A DNA stretch of 64,000 nt from HRBIN30 sp964534275 (GTDB taxonomy: Bacteria; Desulfobacterota; Binatia; HRBIN30): assembly GCA_964534275.1 (NCBI GenBank), contig CAZHQG010000005.1:62001-126000 (forward strand), read 5' to 3'. The notes under the pieces are model-generated. The model did no database searches. It was not told where the DNA came from and saw only the letters and a list, made by a program, of their open reading frames with translations. Shown here piece by piece: positions 17,735-27,206 of this stretch (positions are counted from its first letter, which is position 1; the number at the start of each line of letters is the position of its first letter). A program made the translations under genes and the position numbers.

Positions 17735-19360
17735 ATGGCTGCAAAAATCATCAAATTTAGCGAGGAAGCGCGCGCGAAAATCTTGTCAGGCGTGAAGATT
17801 CTGGCCGACGCGGTGACCGTGACCCTGGGCCCGAAGGGTCGCAACGTCGTGATTGAAAAGGCCTTTGGCGCCCCAACGATCACAAAAGATGGTGTGACCG
17901 TCGCCAAAGAGATCCAGCTCGAAGACAAGTTCGAGAACATGGGCGCCCAGATGGTGAAAGAGGTGGCAAGCAAGACCTCCGACGTTGCGGGGGACGGCAC
18001 GACCACAGCGACCGTTCTTGCGCGGGCGATCTTTACCGAAGGGGCAAAAATGGTGGCCGCTGGGCACGACCCGATGAGCTTAAAAAGGGGAATCGACAAA
18101 GCGGTGGCCGTGGCCGTGGAGGAGTTGAAACGGATGGCCAAGGCTACGCGCGAGCGACGGGAGATCGCCCAGGTTGGCACGATTTCCGCGAACAACGATC
18201 CTACCATTGGCGAGATTATTGCCGACGCAATGGAGAAGGTCGGGAAGGAAGGGGTCATCACCGTCGAAGAGGCGAAAGGGTTGGAAACCACTCTCGAGGT
18301 GGTGGAGGGGATGCAGTTCGACCGCGGCTACCTCTCCCCTTACTTTGTCACGGACCCTGAGAAGATGGAGTGCCAACTGGAAGATGCCTTCGTCCTGATC
18401 CATGAGAAGAAAATCAGTTCGATGAAGGACTTGCTCCCCATCCTCGAGCAAATTGCCCGCACGGGCCGACCGTTTATCGTGATTGCCGAGGATGTGGAAG
18501 GCGAAGCACTAGCCACGTTGGTGATCAACCGAATTCGCGGTACTTTGCAGTGCGTTGCAGTGAAGGCGCCCGGGTTTGGCGACCGGCGAAAGGCGATGCT
18601 GGAAGACATCGCTATTTTGACCGGGGGCAAAGTCATCGCGGAAGAGCTTGGGATTAAACTTGAAAATATCACCCTGAACGACCTCGGGCGGGCGAAACGA
18701 ATCGTTGTCGATAAGGATAACACCACCATTGTAGGGGGAGCGGGCAAGAAGGCCGATATCGAAGGACGCATCAAACAGCTTCGCGCCCAAATCGAAGAGA
18801 CCACTTCGGACTACGACCGCGAAAAGTTACAAGAACGTTTGGCCAAGCTGGTCGGCGGCGTTGCGGTCATTCGCGTCGGGGCTGCAACAGAGGTGGAGAT
18901 GAAAGAAAAGAAGGCTCGGGTAGAGGACGCTCTGCACGCGACCCGCGCCGCGGTGGAAGAGGGGATCGTGCCCGGCGGCGGAGTGGCGTTGGTGCGGGCA
19001 TCCACAGCCCTGGACAAAGTGGAGGCCTCCCCAGAAGAAATGGTTGGCGTGAATATCGTGCGGCGTGCGATGGAAGACCCCCTACGCTGGATCGCGAACA
19101 ATGCCGGCTGGGAAGGCTCGATCGTGCTCGACCGAGTGAAAAACAACAAGGGTGCCTTCGGGTTCAATGCGCTGACCGAGCAGTTCGAGGACCTCATGAA
19201 GGCGGGGATCGTGGACCCAACCAAAGTGGTCCGCACCGCTCTGCAAAACGCTGCCTCTGTGGCGGGATTGTTGCTCACGACGGAAGCAATGGTTGCCGAG
19301 AAACCCGAGGAGAAAAAGCCCGCGGCCGCGCCAGGAGGAGGCATGGGCGATATGATGTAG
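17735..19360 (+). CDS. groEL: Chaperonin GroEL
   Basis: A 541-residue GroEL forming the double-ring ATP-dependent folding chamber. Motifs include VTLGPKGRNVVIEK, the ATP loop DVAGDGTTTATVLA, and the Gly-Met-rich tail GGGMGDMM. Length and domain order (equatorial, intermediate, apical and back) are standard. It is co-transcribed with groES, and a terminator hairpin lies 70 bp downstream. Confidence 0.98.
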   Translation: MAAKIIKFSEEARAKILSGVKILADAVTVTLGPKGRNVVIEKAFGAPTITKDGVTVAKEIQLEDKFENMGAQMVKEVASKTSDVAGDGTTTATVLARAIFTEGAKMVAAGHDPMSLKRGIDKAVAVAVEELKRMAKATRERREIAQVGTISANNDPTIGEIIADAMEKVGKEGVITVEEAKGLETTLEVVEGMQFDRGYLSPYFVTDPEKMECQLEDAFVLIHEKKISSMKDLLPILEQIARTGRPFIVIAEDVEGEALATLVINRIRGTLQCVAVKAPGFGDRRKAMLEDIAILTGGKVIAEELGIKLENITLNDLGRAKRIVVDKDNTTIVGGAGKKADIEGRIKQLRAQIEETTSDYDREKLQERLAKLVGGVAVIRVGAATEVEMKEKKARVEDALHATRAAVEEGIVPGGGVALVRASTALDKVEASPEEMVGVNIVRRAMEDPLRWIANNAGWEGSIVLDRVKNNKGAFGFNALTEQFEDLMKAGIVDPTKVVRTALQNAASVAGLLLTTEAMVAEKPEEKKPAAAPGGGMGDMM

Positions 19361-19429
19361 TCCGTTCCGCAGTACGGCCGTCGTTGGTGGCAGGTAAGGA
19401 GTGCCACTCGACTGTTTGCAAGGTGGGCG

Positions 19430-19476
19430 CGGGCCGGGCACAGGTGGCGGGTGTCATCGGTGTCCCGGCCCGTTTT
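19430..19476 (+). terminator. Intrinsic terminator after groESL
   Basis: CGGGCCGGG at 19430-19438 pairs perfectly with CCCGGCCCG at 19464-19472, followed by TTTT. The 25-nt interior can extend the stem by ACA/TGT with one bulged C. It lies between groEL and the FG-GAP gene. Confidence 0.6.
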
Positions 19477-19501
19477 GCTTGAAAGGACCGTTGGTACAAG
19501 A

Positions 19502-22500
19502 ATGTCGCGCGTCGCGTTTGTTGCCCTGTTGACGGTTGTCGCCACCACTTTGGTGAGTGCTGCGGCACAGGCGAAACTTGCTTTTCAGGCGGCGACGCGT
19601 GTCCAAGTGGATGCGGGGGAAAATCCCGGTCCGCGGGCGCTCGCTGTTGGCGATCTGAACGAAGATGGTTTGCCAGACATCGTGGTTGCTGAACCGGATG
19701 CCAATCAGGTCACTGTTTTGTTGAATCAAGGAGCAGGACGGTTCGAAGAGCACGACACTGCAGACACCGCTGACGGTCCGGTTGCCGTACTCCTCGCTGA
19801 TGTCAATCGCGACCGGCGCATGGACATCCTGACCGCAAATTCTGGTGGCGCCAGTGTGAGCGTGCTTCTGCAGGGGACAGAACTGCTCTTCGAAGCGGAG
19901 GACGATTTTCTCGATGGTTTTCGGGTGGACCCGGCACCGGTGGACCTTGTCGCAGCCGATTTCGACGGGGATCGCCGGTTCGACTTGGCCGTTCTGAGTG
20001 CGTCGACGATCCACTTGCTCAAAGGCCAGGGCAATGGTCGTTTCACGGACTTTCCTGTGGCGAGCATTTCGACAGGGGCAGGGACCCGGGGCAATTTTGC
20101 GATCGGAGCCGGGAATTTTAACCAAGACAGTTTTCTGGATCTCGCTGTCAGTAGCCGGGATGGCAACCGTGTGGCAGTTCTTTTGAGCAAGGGCGACGGA
20201 ACGTTCGAGACACCGCGGTTGTTCTCGGTAGGAGAACGTCCGGGTGGGCTTGCCGTTGGGGATTTCGGGGGCGACACCAACTTTGACGACGTGGCAGTCG
20301 TCAACGGAGTCGACGTCGATACGAAAGTGACCTTGCTCATCAGCGACGGTGGTGGCGGATTTTCTTCGGGGAATACGGACTTCGTCGAAATTGACTCCGT
20401 TCATCTCGCGGCAGGAGACCTCGACGGGGACGGAAAGCTCGACCTGGTTGTGAGTAACGCGAGCGGGGGACTAGGGATCAATTTCCTGTGTCGCCAGCCG
20501 AGCGAGCTGTGTTATGACCCAGGACCGCCTTTCCCACCCGAGATCCTACCGGACGAAAATGGCTTTCAGAAACAGAATTTTGCGTTGGGTGGAAACTTGG
20601 CGACCGTAGCGGCAGTTGACGTGACCGGGGACGGTAAGGCGGACATCATTGCGCTGTCGCAGGCGGGTGACGAGCTCCGGGTCTTTGTGAACACGACCGG
20701 CGCTTCCGGACCAGGCGCTTCGCCGACCCCCACGGCAACCGGCCCAACTGTGACCCCGTCGACGGAAAGCCCAACGCCTACCGGCACTCCCCCGCCAACG
20801 CCCACGTTTACCTCGACACCGTCTCCAACTTCGGTGCCCACCGCGCCGTTCACCGTCTGTAACACCAGCGATCCAGGCCAGCCCGATATAGGCGGCGAGA
20901 TTGTCGACGTGGCGGTGGGCGACTTTGACCGCAATGGGAGCCCGGACATTGTAGCCGCCGACCGAACAGGCAATCGCCTAGTATTGCTCAGGACCAGGGT
21001 CCGGACCGGTGCGCCCACAGCCTGCGAGGTTCTGGGATGGCAGGCAGGCCGAGCGTTGGTAGTTCCCGGCCCGAAGGCGGTGCGGGTGGCGGACTTGGAT
21101 GCCGACGGTAAGCTCGACATCGCATCTGTCGGGGAAGGTGGAGTGTACCTCTTCTATGGCGAAGGGGACGGGAACTTTATCCCCAACGAGCGCAACCCCC
21201 TGGCTCCTTTGGGCGGCCTAGGCACCCTGGCTTTGGCCGATGTGAACCGCGACGGCGCACTGGACATCGTCCTTGGAAAACCGGGAGACCCGAGCAACGA
21301 AGTGGTTGTCCTTTCGCGACTGCGTGAAAGTGGGCGGGTGTACAACCAGCCGTGCGTGATTGGCGTTGGTCGCTCTTCTGACTTCGTTGTTGCGGCTGAT
21401 CTGGATGGTGATGCGCGCGTAGATCTGGGAATCGCGAGCCAGGCTACGGGTGATTTTGTCGTCTTTCAACAGCAAGCCTTACCGGTGCCACCCGCAACTC
21501 CTACGTCGAGCGTGTGCCCGCCTGGTACGGGGGGACTCCGCCCGCTCACTCCCTTCGCGCTGCCCGGGGCACCTTCGGCGGTAATTTCAGGCCTGTTCGA
21601 AGCCGATGACAGTGTTCCCGACATTGCAGCCGCGATTCGCGGACCTTCAAGAGGCGAGGTCGCCGTTGTTACCGGCCGTCGCCCTTCGTCGGGTGGAGCA
21701 TTGTTTTACAGGTTGAGCCAACGATTGCTGGTACCCCCAGTTGGAATCGCGGCCCAAAGCCTGCCATCGGCCATCGCAGCTGGGGATTTTAACCGGGACT
21801 CCTTAGAGGACTTGGCGGTGGCAGACGAAAGCAGCGATACGCTGATCTTTTTCATGGCGCGCCGAGATGGAAGTTTTGCGGCTCCGACGTTGCCGGTTGG
21901 TGTTGGCGGACAAGCACCGGCAGCATTAGCGGTGCATGACATCGATGGGGATGGAGTTCCTGACGTGGTAGTGGCCCTCAGAGGAGGGGGTGGTTCGGGT
22001 GGAGGGGTCAGCGTTTTGGTGAGCAGCCGCCCTCCCGCAACTCCCACGCCTCGCCCGACAGCCACGCCGACAGAAACGGGCACGCCCACGCCGAGCGCTT
22101 CGCCCTCCCCAACGTTCACCTCGACGCCCACTACAACGGGTACACCAACGGTAACTCCCACCGCCACTCGCCGACCATCTCCTCCACCAACGCTAACTGC
22201 GACAAAAACCCCGAAGCCGGGCACCCTGAATCTCTCTTCGGGCGGCTGTGCAGTGATCCCTCAGGAACTCGGCCGCGCTGGGCCGGCTAGGTGGATCTTT
22301 GTTCTCCCTCCGCTGTTGGCGAGATTGTGGCCTTGTGGAAAAGGGAGAAAGGTACGGACGGTTGAGTGCAAAAAATCGCGCTGGTTGTTTCTGCTGGCAC
22401 TCGGTGTGGGGCTAGTTGCTCCTGCTTACGGGCAGCAGGAATTTCTCGTGTGCGACGTCCCGTTTGCCGGTACCGTTGGGGCGGCCACCTCTGCGGATCT

Positions 22501-23866
22501 GAATCGCGATGGAACAGCCGACACAATCTTTTCCGACCCCGGGGCAAACCAGGTGGCGATCGGGTTGGTGGATCCCGCCCGCTTTGCACAGGGAGATTGC
22601 CTGGGAGCTGTGACGCGGCTGACGGTCACTCTCGCTGCAACTCCCGCTGGTTTGGATGCCGGCGATCTTGATGGTAACCGCTTTCCTGACGTAGCAGTGG
22701 CAACCAACGCCGGCTTGGTGATCCTGCGCAACGATGGCGACGGCATGTTGTCTCCATCCGGTACCCCCGTTTCCGCCGGAACCGACCCATTGGTGGTGCG
22801 CATCGCCGACGTAGACGGTGACGGACGGCGTGACCTAGTGGTGGGGAGCGGCAACGACAATCGCGTGATCGTGCTGTACGCTGGAAACTCGGGGTTTACC
22901 CTCGGAAGCGTCATCGACAGTGGCGGTCCGGTCACCGGCTTGATCGTTGCCGATTTAAACAGTGACGCTGCCCCCGACATCGTCACGCTTTCACGAGCGA
23001 CCGGCATTGTGGCTGCCTACTTGCAAAATGGGCTAACTGGAGATGGATTCCCGCTTTTCGAGCGCGCGGATGCGCGCAGCGTGACGGTTGCACCAGCGGC
23101 GTTGGAAGCCGCAGACGTGAACGACGATGGCGTGCTCGATACCGTCGTCATTGGCGGGGGTACCTCCGGAACCTTGGCGGTTTTGCTGGGAGAACGGTTG
23201 CCCGGAGACGGCTTTCGCTTCGGCTCCACACGCCAGGCTGAACTTCGCGCTCCCCTCCCTCAGCCCAGCGGATTGGTGGTGGGCGACTGGAATCGTGACG
23301 GCGCGGTGGATGCCGCGGTCCTGAGTCGTGGCTTGGCCGCGATCGCGTTCTTGCTCAACGACGGCGCGGGGCAGCTCAAGGAGTCGCTGAACCCGTGCAA
23401 CCAGACCGAACCAGTGACAGGGCGGTGCGCAGTTCGGGCTGGGTCGGAAATTCTGCTTGCTGCAGACGTGGATCGCGATGGTCGCACGGATATTCTCGCA
23501 GCCGGCGCTAGCGGCGTGTTGTCGGTTCTCTTGAGTAGTTTGCCAGCCCCTACACCGACGTGGACCGCCACTCCAACGCGTACCCGCACTGCCACGCCGA
23601 CCAGCACCCCAACACCGACTTCCACAGCCACGGCAACACCGACCGCAACGGAGACTCCCACAGCAACGGCAACGCGAACCCGGGCCCCCACGAACACGCC
23701 TGGACCGACCGACACGCCCACGCCGCAATGCTTTGCTGGTGGGGTGTGCGTCAGCGGTAAGGGGTGTGCGGTGAGTCCGGGGCAAACCGGTACCGGAGCA
23801 TGGCTCGCCATGCTGGGGTTGTTGGTGTTGATTGGACGGAAGTATGCGAGGAAGCAAACATGGTAG
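19502..23866 (+). CDS. Giant exported FG-GAP/VCBS-repeat protein, apparently two genes in one frame
   Basis: A 1454-residue reading frame. It starts with a signal peptide (MSRVAFVALLTVVATTLVSA). Many FG-GAP/VCBS blades follow, with calcium-binding loops such as DLNEDGLPDIVV, DLDGDGKLDLVV and DIDGDGVPDVVV. Thr-Pro linkers lie at about residues 400-450, 845-905 and 1350-1410. Residues 915-955 hold GGCAVIP, a hydrophobic stretch and basic residues, just like the true C-terminus (GKGCAVSP, hydrophobic, RKYARK). Immediately after, at about 955-978, a signal-peptide-like segment (KKSRWLFLLALGVGLVAPAYG) begins a second set of blades. So the frame reads as two surface proteins, each with leader, propeller, TP stalk and Cys/hydrophobic/basic anchor. 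The stop overlaps the next gene (ATGGTAG). Confidence 0.75.
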   Translation: MSRVAFVALLTVVATTLVSAAAQAKLAFQAATRVQVDAGENPGPRALAVGDLNEDGLPDIVVAEPDANQVTVLLNQGAGRFEEHDTADTADGPVAVLLADVNRDRRMDILTANSGGASVSVLLQGTELLFEAEDDFLDGFRVDPAPVDLVAADFDGDRRFDLAVLSASTIHLLKGQGNGRFTDFPVASISTGAGTRGNFAIGAGNFNQDSFLDLAVSSRDGNRVAVLLSKGDGTFETPRLFSVGERPGGLAVGDFGGDTNFDDVAVVNGVDVDTKVTLLISDGGGGFSSGNTDFVEIDSVHLAAGDLDGDGKLDLVVSNASGGLGINFLCRQPSELCYDPGPPFPPEILPDENGFQKQNFALGGNLATVAAVDVTGDGKADIIALSQAGDELRVFVNTTGASGPGASPTPTATGPTVTPSTESPTPTGTPPPTPTFTSTPSPTSVPTAPFTVCNTSDPGQPDIGGEIVDVAVGDFDRNGSPDIVAADRTGNRLVLLRTRVRTGAPTACEVLGWQAGRALVVPGPKAVRVADLDADGKLDIASVGEGGVYLFYGEGDGNFIPNERNPLAPLGGLGTLALADVNRDGALDIVLGKPGDPSNEVVVLSRLRESGRVYNQPCVIGVGRSSDFVVAADLDGDARVDLGIASQATGDFVVFQQQALPVPPATPTSSVCPPGTGGLRPLTPFALPGAPSAVISGLFEADDSVPDIAAAIRGPSRGEVAVVTGRRPSSGGALFYRLSQRLLVPPVGIAAQSLPSAIAAGDFNRDSLEDLAVADESSDTLIFFMARRDGSFAAPTLPVGVGGQAPAALAVHDIDGDGVPDVVVALRGGGGSGGGVSVLVSSRPPATPTPRPTATPTETGTPTPSASPSPTFTSTPTTTGTPTVTPTATRRPSPPPTLTATKTPKPGTLNLSSGGCAVIPQELGRAGPARWIFVLPPLLARLWPCGKGRKVRTVECKKSRWLFLLALGVGLVAPAYGQQEFLVCDVPFAGTVGAATSADLNRDGTADTIFSDPGANQVAIGLVDPARFAQGDCLGAVTRLTVTLAATPAGLDAGDLDGNRFPDVAVATNAGLVILRNDGDGMLSPSGTPVSAGTDPLVVRIADVDGDGRRDLVVGSGNDNRVIVLYAGNSGFTLGSVIDSGGPVTGLIVADLNSDAAPDIVTLSRATGIVAAYLQNGLTGDGFPLFERADARSVTVAPAALEAADVNDDGVLDTVVIGGGTSGTLAVLLGERLPGDGFRFGSTRQAELRAPLPQPSGLVVGDWNRDGAVDAAVLSRGLAAIAFLLNDGAGQLKESLNPCNQTEPVTGRCAVRAGSEILLAADVDRDGRTDILAAGASGVLSVLLSSLPAPTPTWTATPTRTRTATPTSTPTPTSTATATPTATETPTATATRTRAPTNTPGPTDTPTPQCFAGGVCVSGKGCAVSPGQTGTGAWLAMLGLLVLIGRKYARKQTW

Positions 23867-25263
23867 GGATTGCGAAGTACAGCGCCTATATTCCTCGTTT
23901 GCGTTTGAGTTTGGCCCAGATCGCGGAGGCTTGGGGCCGCGCAAGCGTACAGAAAGGTGAGGTGGCTGTAGGTAACTACGACGAGGATGCTTTTACCCTC
24001 GCATTGGAGGCTGCTTTCCAGTGTACCGATGCATTGGGCCAACCTCCCGACGGGTTGTTCTTTGCGAGCACCAGCGCTCCGTACCGCGAGAAGCAGTTGG
24101 CAGCATATGCTGCCACGGTGTGCGATTTGCCGCGAACAGTTTGCTGCATGGACTTTGGGGGCTCGGCACGTGCCGGTTTGCACGCGCTGCTTGCGGCGGA
24201 AAACGCGGTGCGCAGTGGCCGCATCTCCTCCTGTTTGGTGCTCGCTGCTGAGGCCCGCTTGGCGGAGCCAGAATCCGAGTGGGAGGGCCTCCTGGGCGAC
24301 GCTGGCGCTGCGGTTGTGGTTGCGCGCGAACAGGTGGCGGCAGAAATCGTGGACAGCGCGAGTATAAACGAAGAATTCACCTATTTTTGGCGCACCGATA
24401 CCAGTCCGTTCGTACGAGCCCAGCCTGGCAAATTCTCGCAGACGTATGGCTACGTTCGGGATGTAGCCGAGGCGATCCGCGCGGTACTGGAACGTCGCGG
24501 CTTGAGACCTGCAAACATTGCTAAGCTTGCGTTGCACGCTCCCGAAGCTCGTGCCGCGGCGGAGGTTGCTCGCCGCCTGGGTTTTGATCCTCGGATGCAA
24601 TTGGTGGAACCGCCAGGGCAGTCGATCGGCAGTGCCGGGGCTGCAGACCCGCTGCTTGCGCTGGGTGCAGCGCTCGATGAGGCACGGCCTGAAGAATGGG
24701 TGGTCGTTGCTGGATTTGGCGAAGGCGCGGACGCCCTCTTACTGCGCACAACGGAGCTGGTCCGCACGGGCAGGGCCGGAAAATCCTGGAAAGAGTGGCT
24801 GGCAGCAAAAACCCCTTTGCACTCGTACCAAAAGTACCTCAAATACCGCGGGCTTCTTCGGGACGACGATGGAGGCGAAGCAATTACAAACGTTCTCGAG
24901 TTCAAGGAACTGGAGCAAGATGTTCGCCTACACGGGAGCCGCTGCCAGGTGTGTGGGACGGTGCAGTACCCCTTGGCTCACGTTTGCATCAACTGCCGGA
25001 CACCGGAGAAACTAGAAACTGTACCATTAAGCCGTCGAGGCACGGTATTCACCTACACCGTGGACCACTTGATTGCCAACGTAGAGCATCCGCTACCGAT
25101 GGCGGTGGTGGATCTCGATGGTGGCGGTCGCCTGTATCTCCAGGTGACCGATTTCGTGGATGGCGAGGTAGAAGTGGGTACTCCGGTAGTTTTGACCTAC
25201 CGGCGTTTGCATGAGGGAGGGCATAATCATAACTACTACTGGAAGGCTCGGCCGGTACGTTGA
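23860..25263 (+). CDS. HMG-CoA synthase-like (thiolase superfamily) protein fused to DUF35 Zn-ribbon/OB domain
   Basis: A 467-residue fusion. Residues 1-about 345 have the HMG-CoA synthase fold (MVGIAKYSAYIPRLRLS, GDAGAAVVVA, LALHAPEARAA). The segment around the usual nucleophile reads CCMDFGGSARAGLHAL, and by eye the catalytic Cys position is Gly (about residue 101). Residues 360-467 form a DUF35 domain: zinc ribbon CQVC and CINC, then an OB fold (GTVFTYTVDHLIAN, PMAVVDLDGGGRLYLQVTDF). DUF35 proteins bind acyl-CoA for thiolase-type partners. The ATG overlaps the previous stop, and a thiolase starts 26 bp downstream, so a complex of the two is likely. The substrate is unknown. Confidence 0.8.
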   Translation: MVGIAKYSAYIPRLRLSLAQIAEAWGRASVQKGEVAVGNYDEDAFTLALEAAFQCTDALGQPPDGLFFASTSAPYREKQLAAYAATVCDLPRTVCCMDFGGSARAGLHALLAAENAVRSGRISSCLVLAAEARLAEPESEWEGLLGDAGAAVVVAREQVAAEIVDSASINEEFTYFWRTDTSPFVRAQPGKFSQTYGYVRDVAEAIRAVLERRGLRPANIAKLALHAPEARAAAEVARRLGFDPRMQLVEPPGQSIGSAGAADPLLALGAALDEARPEEWVVVAGFGEGADALLLRTTELVRTGRAGKSWKEWLAAKTPLHSYQKYLKYRGLLRDDDGGEAITNVLEFKELEQDVRLHGSRCQVCGTVQYPLAHVCINCRTPEKLETVPLSRRGTVFTYTVDHLIANVEHPLPMAVVDLDGGGRLYLQVTDFVDGEVEVGTPVVLTYRRLHEGGHNHNYYWKARPVR

Positions 25264-25289
25264 AATCGTTTCGTAGGAGAACGACACCA

Positions 25290-26438
25290 ATGCGGGACGC
25301 GGTAGCGGTCATTGGAGTTGGTTGCACCCAGTTCGGAGACCTCTTCGAGAAGAGCTACGAAGACCTCATTTGCGAGGCTGCATTCGAAGCGTACGCGGAC
25401 GCGGGAATCGACCCTCGTGAGATCCAAGCAGCGTACTTAGGAACGTATTTACCCGGCCCCGGAGGCGGAAAGTCTGCAGCTTCGCTAGCCGATGCATTGC
25501 GATTGTACGACCGCCCAATCACTCGCGTGGAGAACTACTGTGCGACGGGTACCGATGCCTTCCGGAACGCATGTCTCGCGATTGCATCGGGCACTTACGA
25601 CATTGTGTTGGTTTTAGGTGCGGAGAAATTGAAAGACCGCCCAGGGCGAGGTTTGCCCCGCTTTGGCCACCCGTTGTTGGCAAAGGGAAACTCAGCTCCC
25701 GGCCTTTTTGCCCTGGCGGCGAACCGGTACATGCACACCTTCGGGGTGGGCCGCGACACGCTTGCCAAAGTTGCAGTGAAAAATCATTACAATGGAGCAC
25801 GTAACCCGCGAGCGCACCTTCGAATGGAAATCACGGAAGAGAAGGTGTTGCAGGCGCCGATGATTGCCTGGCCGTTCGGGTTGTTCGACTGTTGCCCTAC
25901 CACCGATGGTGCAGCCGCGGCGATTGTCTGCCGAGCGGACATCGCTCGGCGGTTCCGACACGACTACGTGCTCGTCAAAGGCGTTGGCCTTGCCGTGACC
26001 TCGGGTCGCCCGTATTTTGACCCGACGTTCGACTACCTCGGATTCCGCTCTACCCAGCAAGCTGCGCAACAGGCGTACGCCATGGCTGGAGTGGGCCCAC
26101 AAGAGATCGACTTTGCCGAGGTTCACGACTGCTTTACGTGGACCGAACTCACCAACATGGAGGACCTCGGCTTTTGCCGAAAAGGGGAGGCCCCGCAATG
26201 GGTACGCGAGGGCCGCACAGCTCTCACCGGTGACCTGCCAATTAATCCTAGTGGCGGACTCAAATCGTTCGGACACCCGATTGGGGCCAGCGGCGTTCGG
26301 ATGATTTTCGAATGTGTGACTCAGCTCCAAGGGAGATGTGGTGAAAGGCAAGTGAAAAATCCAGAGCTTGGGCTTGCACACAATGTGGGCGGTCCCGGCG
26401 CGGTCTCGTGCGTCGTGATTCTGGGCCTCCCAAATTAG
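25290..26438 (+). CDS. Thiolase family protein (SCP2-type acyl-CoA acyltransferase)
   Basis: A 382-residue thiolase. The acyl-accepting Cys lies in ENYCATGTDAFRNA, the HDCF motif in AEVHDCFTWTEL, the second His in GGLKSFGHPIGASG, and GGPGAVSCVVIL closes the protein. The set of motifs matches the SCP2/non-specific lipid-transfer thiolases, which work with DUF35 partners in steroid and acyl-CoA degradation and in archaeal HMG-CoA synthesis. The start is ATG 25290 with AGGAG upstream. It probably acts with the upstream HMGCS-like/DUF35 protein. Confidence 0.88.
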   Translation: MRDAVAVIGVGCTQFGDLFEKSYEDLICEAAFEAYADAGIDPREIQAAYLGTYLPGPGGGKSAASLADALRLYDRPITRVENYCATGTDAFRNACLAIASGTYDIVLVLGAEKLKDRPGRGLPRFGHPLLAKGNSAPGLFALAANRYMHTFGVGRDTLAKVAVKNHYNGARNPRAHLRMEITEEKVLQAPMIAWPFGLFDCCPTTDGAAAAIVCRADIARRFRHDYVLVKGVGLAVTSGRPYFDPTFDYLGFRSTQQAAQQAYAMAGVGPQEIDFAEVHDCFTWTELTNMEDLGFCRKGEAPQWVREGRTALTGDLPINPSGGLKSFGHPIGASGVRMIFECVTQLQGRCGERQVKNPELGLAHNVGGPGAVSCVVILGLPN

Positions 26439-26459
26439 CGTTCTCTTTTAGAACGCTTT
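26437..26459 (+). terminator. Hairpin terminator after the thiolase gene
   Basis: AGCGTTCT (26437-26444) and AGAACGCT (26450-26457) form a perfect 8-bp stem with a 5-nt loop CTTTT, starting inside the stop codon and followed by only TTG. The T-run is short, so strength is uncertain. Confidence 0.45.
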
Positions 26460-26632
26460 GGGCGTAACGATTTGTTTCGCCGCAGAATTGAAACGTTGCA
26501 CTTTTCCGCCAAGATTCGAACCGTAGTTCAGATTTTGGCTTGAGAGGGAACGCGAAGCCATCGCTGGCACTTAGCGTGCAACTCAAGCCAGTTTGGTCCG
26601 TACAGACAAACTCTTACGGGAGGGAGAGCGGA

Positions 26633-27130
26633 ATGGAAGGAACACCGCTTCGTCGGTCGCGAGAGTACGACGGAACCAGTTTCGATGGCGGACTCCCGCG
26701 TTTGGTGTCGCCAGAGATTCTTCTGCCGAGCCAGTTTTATCAGAGGATGCGGCAACAGCGGGTGCTCGAGGGGGAACGACGATTGATGCTGGCCATTTTG
26801 GAAGACGCCGTTGCGTGTTTCCAAAAGTACGCGGGAGCGACTCGCCCGCGCTCGCGCCGGCTGTTTCAAGAAGCCGAAGAATGGTTTCTGGAAACGGACA
26901 GCTCCTGGGTGTTCTCCTTCGAGTCTATTTGCAGTGTGCTGAACATCGATGCGCAGTACTTTCGGCGCAACTTGATGCGTTGGAAGGAGGAACTTCTGGC
27001 GCAGCCTCCCGAACTGCGCGCGAAAATTGGGCGGGTCCGTCTGCGTGCAGCGCGCCGCCACAAAATTCTACCGTTTGTTCCCAGGCGGAGAAAAAGAAAT
27101 CGGCAAAAGGCAGCAGCGATCTCTCAGTAG
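26633..27130 (+). CDS. Conserved hypothetical protein, helix-rich with basic tail
   Basis: A 165-residue protein with a strong GGGAGGGAGAG ribosome binding site before ATG 26633. The core (RLMLAILEDAVACFQKY, LFQEAEEWFLETDSSWVF, SFESICSVLNIDAQYFRR) is predicted all-helical and looks like a helix-turn-helix arrangement; the last 25 residues are very basic (RRRKRNRQK). This suggests nucleic-acid binding, but I do not recognise a characterised family. I recall similar hypotheticals in deltaproteobacterial genomes. It stands alone between the thiolase terminator and a convergent gene. Confidence 0.6.
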   Translation: MEGTPLRRSREYDGTSFDGGLPRLVSPEILLPSQFYQRMRQQRVLEGERRLMLAILEDAVACFQKYAGATRPRSRRLFQEAEEWFLETDSSWVFSFESICSVLNIDAQYFRRNLMRWKEELLAQPPELRAKIGRVRLRAARRHKILPFVPRRRKRNRQKAAAISQ

Positions 27131-27206
27131 CTTCCAGCCGAAACGCCGTCGCTGTACGGAGGAGGCAAGCCTGGTCGCGGTCGAAGTAGAACGCGCGCGG
27201 GCCTTC

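Noticed and set aside
23548..23730. Thr-Pro coding repeats resembling a tandem array
   Set aside because: Imperfect codon-level repeats inside a coding frame without constant spacers; not CRISPR.
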